From JAUASV01 sp047605685 (GTDB lineage Bacteria; Actinomycetota; Actinomycetes; Actinomycetales; Microbacteriaceae), in NCBI GenBank assembly GCA_047605685.1, contig JASGFF010000029.1, positions 1 through 32,282 on the forward strand: 32,282 nt of DNA, in the 5' to 3' direction. Shown here in pieces: positions 29,093 to 32,282 of this stretch (positions within the stretch are counted from its first letter, which is position 1; every line of letters starts with the position of its first letter). Both the position numbers and the translations under genes were made by a program. The notes under the pieces are model-generated. The model saw only the letters and a program-made list of their open reading frames with translations. It did no database searches and was not told where the DNA came from.

Positions 29093-29098
29093 TAGGCT
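29093..29098 (+). promoter_or_regulatory. -10 box of guaB3
   Basis: TAGGCT lies six bases before GTG 29105, predicting a leaderless mRNA. The upstream promoter half is formed by or abuts the cassette end. Confidence 0.6.
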
Positions 29099-29104
29099 GG
29101 GGCG

Positions 29105-30226
29105 GTGAGCGACATCGAGATCGGCCGGTCCAAGCGCGCTCGCCGCGCCTACGCCTTCGACGACGTCGCCATCGTGCCGAGCCGGCGCACGCGCGACCCG
29201 CACGACGTGAGCGTGAGCTGGACGATCGACGCGTTCACGTTCGACATCCCGGTGCTCGCCGCGCCGATGGACTCGGTGGTGAGCCCCGCCATCGCGATCC
29301 AGATCGGCCGCTTCGGCGGCCTCGGCGTGCTCGACCTCGAGGGGCTCTGGACCCGCTACGAGGACCCCGAGCCGGTGCTCGCCGAGATCCGCGCGCTGCC
29401 CGCCGAGACCGCGACGGCACGGATGCAGCGGCTCTACCGCGAGCCCATCAAGCCCGAGCTCGTCACCAGCCGCCTCGCCGAGATCCGCGCCGCGGGCGTG
29501 CCGGTGGCCGGCGCGCTCAGCCCGCAGCGCACCCAGGAGCACTATCAGACCGTCGTGGACGCGGGCGTCGACCTGTTCGTCATCCGCGGCACCACGGTGA
29601 GCGCCGAGCACGTCAGCCGCACCGTCGAGCCGCTCAACCTGAAGAGGTTCATCTACGAGCTCGACGTGCCGGTGATCGTCGGCGGCGCCTCCAACTACAC
29701 GGCCGCGCTGCACCTTATGCGCACCGGCGCCGCGGGCGTGCTCGTCGGCTTCGGCGGCGGAGCGGCGAGCACCACCCGCACCACCCTCGGCATCCACGCG
29801 CCGATGGCGACGGCGGTCGCGGATGCCGCGGGCGCGCGCCGCGACTACCTGGACGAGTCGGGCGGCCGCTACGTGCACGTGATCGCCGACGGCGGCCTCG
29901 GCACCTCCGGCGACATCGTCAAGGCGGTGGCGATGGGCGCGGATGCCGTGATGCTCGGCTCGACGCTCGCCCGCGCGAGCGAGGCGCCCGGCGGCGGCTT
30001 CCACTGGGGCCCGGAGGCCCACCACGGCGAGCTGCCGCGCGGCAACCGCGTCGAGGTGGGCACGATCGGCACCCTCGGCGAGATCCTGTTCGGCCCCTCG
30101 TCCAAGCCCGACGGCCGGGTCAACCTCGTCGGCGCGCTACGGCGCGCGATGGCCACGACGGGCTACTCCGACCTCAAGGAGTTCCAGCGCGTCGAGGTCG
30201 TCGTGAGCGAGTACACGCCCAGCTGA
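29105..30226 (+). CDS. guaB3: GuaB3 family IMP dehydrogenase-related protein
   Basis: 373-residue paralogue of GuaB, typical of actinomycetes. It has the TIM-barrel blocks RRAYAFDDVAIVPSRRTRDP, PVLAAPMDSVVSPAIAIQIGR, PVIVGGASNYTAAL and VHVIADGGLGTSGDIVKAVAMGADAVMLGS, and the terminal LVGALRRAMATTGYSDLKEFQRV. It lacks the CBS domains. The loop that in GuaB carries the catalytic cysteine reads GFGGGAASTTRTTLGI here, without cysteine, so classical IMP oxidation is unlikely. Function in actinomycetes is unsettled. The start is GTG 29105. In related genomes it normally sits directly after guaB. Confidence 0.92.
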   Translation: MSDIEIGRSKRARRAYAFDDVAIVPSRRTRDPHDVSVSWTIDAFTFDIPVLAAPMDSVVSPAIAIQIGRFGGLGVLDLEGLWTRYEDPEPVLAEIRALPAETATARMQRLYREPIKPELVTSRLAEIRAAGVPVAGALSPQRTQEHYQTVVDAGVDLFVIRGTTVSAEHVSRTVEPLNLKRFIYELDVPVIVGGASNYTAALHLMRTGAAGVLVGFGGGAASTTRTTLGIHAPMATAVADAAGARRDYLDESGGRYVHVIADGGLGTSGDIVKAVAMGADAVMLGSTLARASEAPGGGFHWGPEAHHGELPRGNRVEVGTIGTLGEILFGPSSKPDGRVNLVGALRRAMATTGYSDLKEFQRVEVVVSEYTPS

Positions 30227-30274
30227 GCCGTTTCGCCCAGCGCGGACGGGCCGGTGCCCCGCCGCGGGCCAGCC

Positions 30275-30280
30275 TAAGCT
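30275..30280 (+). promoter_or_regulatory. Likely -10 box of the antiporter pair
   Basis: TAAGCT gives a short leader of about 42 bases containing AGAAGGGGG (30310-30318), 10 bases before ATG 30329. Confidence 0.45.
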
Positions 30281-30328
30281 TGTCGTCGACGGCTTCGTCA
30301 GAGGCCCGCAGAAGGGGGCGCAGACGCC

Positions 30329-30856
30329 ATGGTCGACGTTCGTCGCGTGAAACTTCCCGGGGTCGGTGTGCTGCACACATTCGTCACCGACGACGGCGGC
30401 AAGGTCGGCGTGATCACGCACCGCTCCGGTCACAGCGACCTGATCACGTTCGCGGACGCCGAGGACCAGGACCACGCCCGCAAGGTGTCGCTGCGCCTCG
30501 ACGAGGACGAGGCGCACACCCTCGCCGAGCTGCTCGGCGGCACGAAGATCACCGAGTCGCTGTCGAGCCTCGACCAGATCCCGGGCCTGTCGATCGACTG
30601 GTTCTCCGTGGACTACGACGACCACATCGCCGGCCAGCCGCTCGGCAACCTGGCCAGCAAGGGCATCGTCGGCCTCACGGTCGTCGCCGTCGTGCGCGGG
30701 GACTCCGCGAACCCCGCCCCCGCCGCCGACTTCAAGGTGTTCCCCGGCGACACCCTCGTCGTCGCCGGCAGCCCGGAGAAGGTCGCGAAGGCCTTCGCGT
30801 TCTATCGCACCGGGGAGATGAAGAAGGCCACCGTCGACGCCTCCGGCGGAAGCTAG
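30329..30856 (+). CDS. Cation:proton antiporter regulatory subunit (KhtT-like, TrkA-C domain)
   Basis: 175 residues, soluble. The N-terminal 70 residues (VRRVKLPGVGVLHTFVTDDGGKVGVITHRSG) are the KhtT-type N domain. Residues about 85-165 are a TrkA-C/RCK_C domain (PLGNLASKGIVGLTVVAVVRGD, FKVFPGDTLVVAGSPEKVAKAFAF), which in relatives binds a nucleotide regulator and gates the antiporter. It starts at ATG 30329 behind a good ribosome site and ends six bases before the antiporter gene, so the two form an operon and probably a membrane complex. Confidence 0.88.
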   Translation: MVDVRRVKLPGVGVLHTFVTDDGGKVGVITHRSGHSDLITFADAEDQDHARKVSLRLDEDEAHTLAELLGGTKITESLSSLDQIPGLSIDWFSVDYDDHIAGQPLGNLASKGIVGLTVVAVVRGDSANPAPAADFKVFPGDTLVVAGSPEKVAKAFAFYRTGEMKKATVDASGGS

Positions 30857-30862
30857 GCGCGC

Positions 30863-32182
30863 GTGGGCGAAGAACTCGTCGTCCTCGGCGCCCTGTTCCT
30901 CATCGCCTGGGGTCTCGGCCGCCTCGGCAAGCTCATCGGCATCCCCGCCATCCCGATCTACATGATCATCGGGCTCCTCGCGAGCCCGCACGTCGGCTGG
31001 TTCCCGCTCGACTTCGAGTCCGCGGACGTCGAGCTCGTCGCGACCATCGGCCTCATCCTGCTGCTGTTCAACCTCGGCCTCGAGTTCGACCAGGACGAGT
31101 TCTTCGGCAACGCCAAGACCCTCATCGTCACCGGCGGCACCCGGCTGGCGATCAACCTCGCGACGAGCTTCGGCTTCGGGATGCTCGTCGGCTGGGGCAC
31201 CCGCGAGGCGATCGTGATCGCCGGGATGATGGCCACGAGCTCGAGCGCCATCGTCACCAAGCTGCTCATCGAGCTGCGCCGGCTGGCGAACCGGGAGACG
31301 CCGATCGTGCTGGGCATCGCGGTGATCGAGGACGTCTTCGTGGCGATCTACCTCTCCATCGTCTCGGTCGTCGTCAGCGGCGAGACCCGGGTGTGGCCGA
31401 TCGTGCTCGAGCTCTCGGTGGCGTTCACGTTCCTCATCGTGATGTTCGCTGCGGCCCGCTGGGGCGGCCGGCTGGTCTCGCGCGTCTTCCAGACCCGGGA
31501 TGACGAGCTGTTCACCGTGATGTTCTTCGGGCTCGCCGTCGCCTTCGGCGGCATCGGCGATCTGTTGGGCGTATCCGACGCCATCGGCGCCTTCCTCATC
31601 GGCCTCGTGCTCGGCGCCTCCCGGTTCCGCGACCGGGTGGAGGCGCTCGCACTGCCGATGCGGGACATCTTCGGGGCGTTCTTCTTCCTGAACTTCGGTC
31701 TCGCCCTCGACCCCTCCACGTTCGGCACCGTGCTGCTGCCGGTCGTGCTCGCCGTCGCGCTCACCCTCTCGGTGAACACGCTCGGCGGCCAGCTGCTCGC
31801 CTGGCAGGGCGGGCTCAGCAGGGCGGAGGGCTTCAACGTGAGCGCCATGCTGCAGACCCGCGGCGAGTTCGCGCTCATCCTCGCCGCGCTCGCCACCGAG
31901 GGCGCCGCGGGCCTCGACGAGCGCCTCGTGCCCTTCGCCGGCCTCTACGTGCTGACGATGGCGATCGTCGGGCCGATCCTCGCCGTGAACTCGGAGCGCG
32001 CCGGTGAGCGGATATTCCGCCGTGCGCCGGCGACGGCCCCGGTGTCGGAGCAGCGGCACCGCATCGAGGAGGAGAACATCGCGCTCGTCGAGGCGGCGCT
32101 CGCCGGCGAGGCGGCGCCCGTCGAGTCGGCCGACGCCGCCGAGGAGGATGCGACCGAGCGGCCGAGGGACCCGGAGTACTGA
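30863..32182 (+). CDS. CPA2-family cation:proton antiporter (KhtU/KefB-like)
   Basis: 439-residue membrane protein with about 12-13 hydrophobic segments. CPA2 features are GLGRLGKLIGIPAIPIYMIIGLLASP, GLILLLFNLGLEFD, the ATSSSAIVTKLL unwound helix region, GIAVIEDVFVAIYLS with the conserved acidic residues, and SDAIGAFLIGLVLG. A Glu/Ala-rich acidic cytoplasmic tail ends it. It lacks an RCK_N domain; regulation is supplied by the preceding KhtT-like protein. By family it exchanges potassium (or sodium) for protons. GTG 30863 is six bases after the previous stop. Its TGA overlaps the next ATG. Confidence 0.9.
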   Translation: MGEELVVLGALFLIAWGLGRLGKLIGIPAIPIYMIIGLLASPHVGWFPLDFESADVELVATIGLILLLFNLGLEFDQDEFFGNAKTLIVTGGTRLAINLATSFGFGMLVGWGTREAIVIAGMMATSSSAIVTKLLIELRRLANRETPIVLGIAVIEDVFVAIYLSIVSVVVSGETRVWPIVLELSVAFTFLIVMFAAARWGGRLVSRVFQTRDDELFTVMFFGLAVAFGGIGDLLGVSDAIGAFLIGLVLGASRFRDRVEALALPMRDIFGAFFFLNFGLALDPSTFGTVLLPVVLAVALTLSVNTLGGQLLAWQGGLSRAEGFNVSAMLQTRGEFALILAALATEGAAGLDERLVPFAGLYVLTMAIVGPILAVNSERAGERIFRRAPATAPVSEQRHRIEEENIALVEAALAGEAAPVESADAAEEDATERPRDPEY

Positions 32183-32282
32183 TGGCGCTGCACCCGGATG
32201 CCGCGGATCCGGATGCGGAGGGTCCGGGCGCCGCGCCCGCGCACCCGGACGCCGCGCGCGCGCCGCGCGCCGCCGAGGAGCG
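32182..32282 (+). CDS. 5' end of an unknown protein, cut by window edge
   Basis: ATG 32182 overlaps the antiporter stop (TGATG) and opens 33 codons to the window end: an Ala/Pro/Asp/Arg-rich start with repeated HPDAA-type units (GGATGC-containing codons). No domain is visible yet. The overlap suggests translational coupling with the antiporter pair. Confidence 0.5.
   Translation, partial: MALHPDAADPDAEGPGAAPAHPDAARAPRAAEE

Noticed and set aside
27859..29104. Target-site duplication flanking the cassette
   Set aside because: Bases just outside the inverted repeats (left CGCTG, right GGCGG) do not match convincingly, so transposition cannot be claimed from this copy.
30137..32059. Long minus-strand frame opposite the antiporter pair
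   Set aside because: Antisense shadow of the KhtT/KhtU-like genes; composition is Glu/Asp/His/Arg-biased without domains.

Overview
The window is chromosomal DNA from a very GC-rich actinomycete, most likely a member of the Microbacteriaceae. The evidence is the coding style (third positions almost all G or C), many GTG starts, genes that begin 5-8 bases after a TANNNT -10 box with no leader (leaderless mRNAs), and the core gene order truA, rplM-rpsI-glmM, coaA, glmS, acpS-alr-tsaE-tsaB-rimI-tsaD, groES, guaB, guaB3. No genus can be named from the sequence alone.

Layout. 1-331: mostly non-coding, with the possible 5' end of a minus-strand gene. 332-3742: truA, the ribosomal protein pair rplM-rpsI with a structured leader, and glmM. 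3848-8724: an accessory block inside the housekeeping region, made of two tandem secreted CHAP amidase/Ig/bulb-lectin paralogues (+) and a secreted seven-repeat RCC1-like protein (-). 8829-11774: coaA (-) and glmS (+) diverge around an 81-bp element with perfect 20-bp inverted arms. 11832-16056: acpS, alr and the t6A cluster tsaE-tsaB-rimI-tsaD, mostly with 4-bp overlaps. 16076-18128: two small membrane proteins and a THUMP-like methyltransferase (-). 18154-18618: an orphan groES under a promoter carrying two CIRCE operators, closed by a strong hairpin. 18646-19593: a RarD-type permease. 19779-26125: a branched-chain-amino-acid-type ABC transporter. Its binding protein is on + and livH-livM-livG-livF plus a lipoprotein are convergent on -. 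LivH carries a fused N-terminal secretion signal and extracytoplasmic beta domain. 26356-30226: guaB and guaB3, separated by a 1.2-kb cassette holding an AbiEi-like/DUF559 gene between perfect 23-bp inverted repeats. 30329-32182: a KhtT/KhtU-like cation-proton antiporter pair. A truncated frame follows to the edge.

How the genes work together. glmM and glmS both serve UDP-GlcNAc synthesis and alr supplies D-alanine, so much of the core serves the cell wall. tsaB, tsaD and tsaE make tRNA t6A, and coaA and acpS supply CoA and the carrier-protein prosthetic group. guaB commits IMP to guanine nucleotides.

The most unusual material is the inverted-repeat-bounded AbiEi-like/DUF559 cassette, the coaA-glmS palindromic element, the CHAP-lectin pair, the LivH fusion, the double CIRCE, tandem repeats that copy stop codons, and a striking excess of GGATGC/GCATCC.
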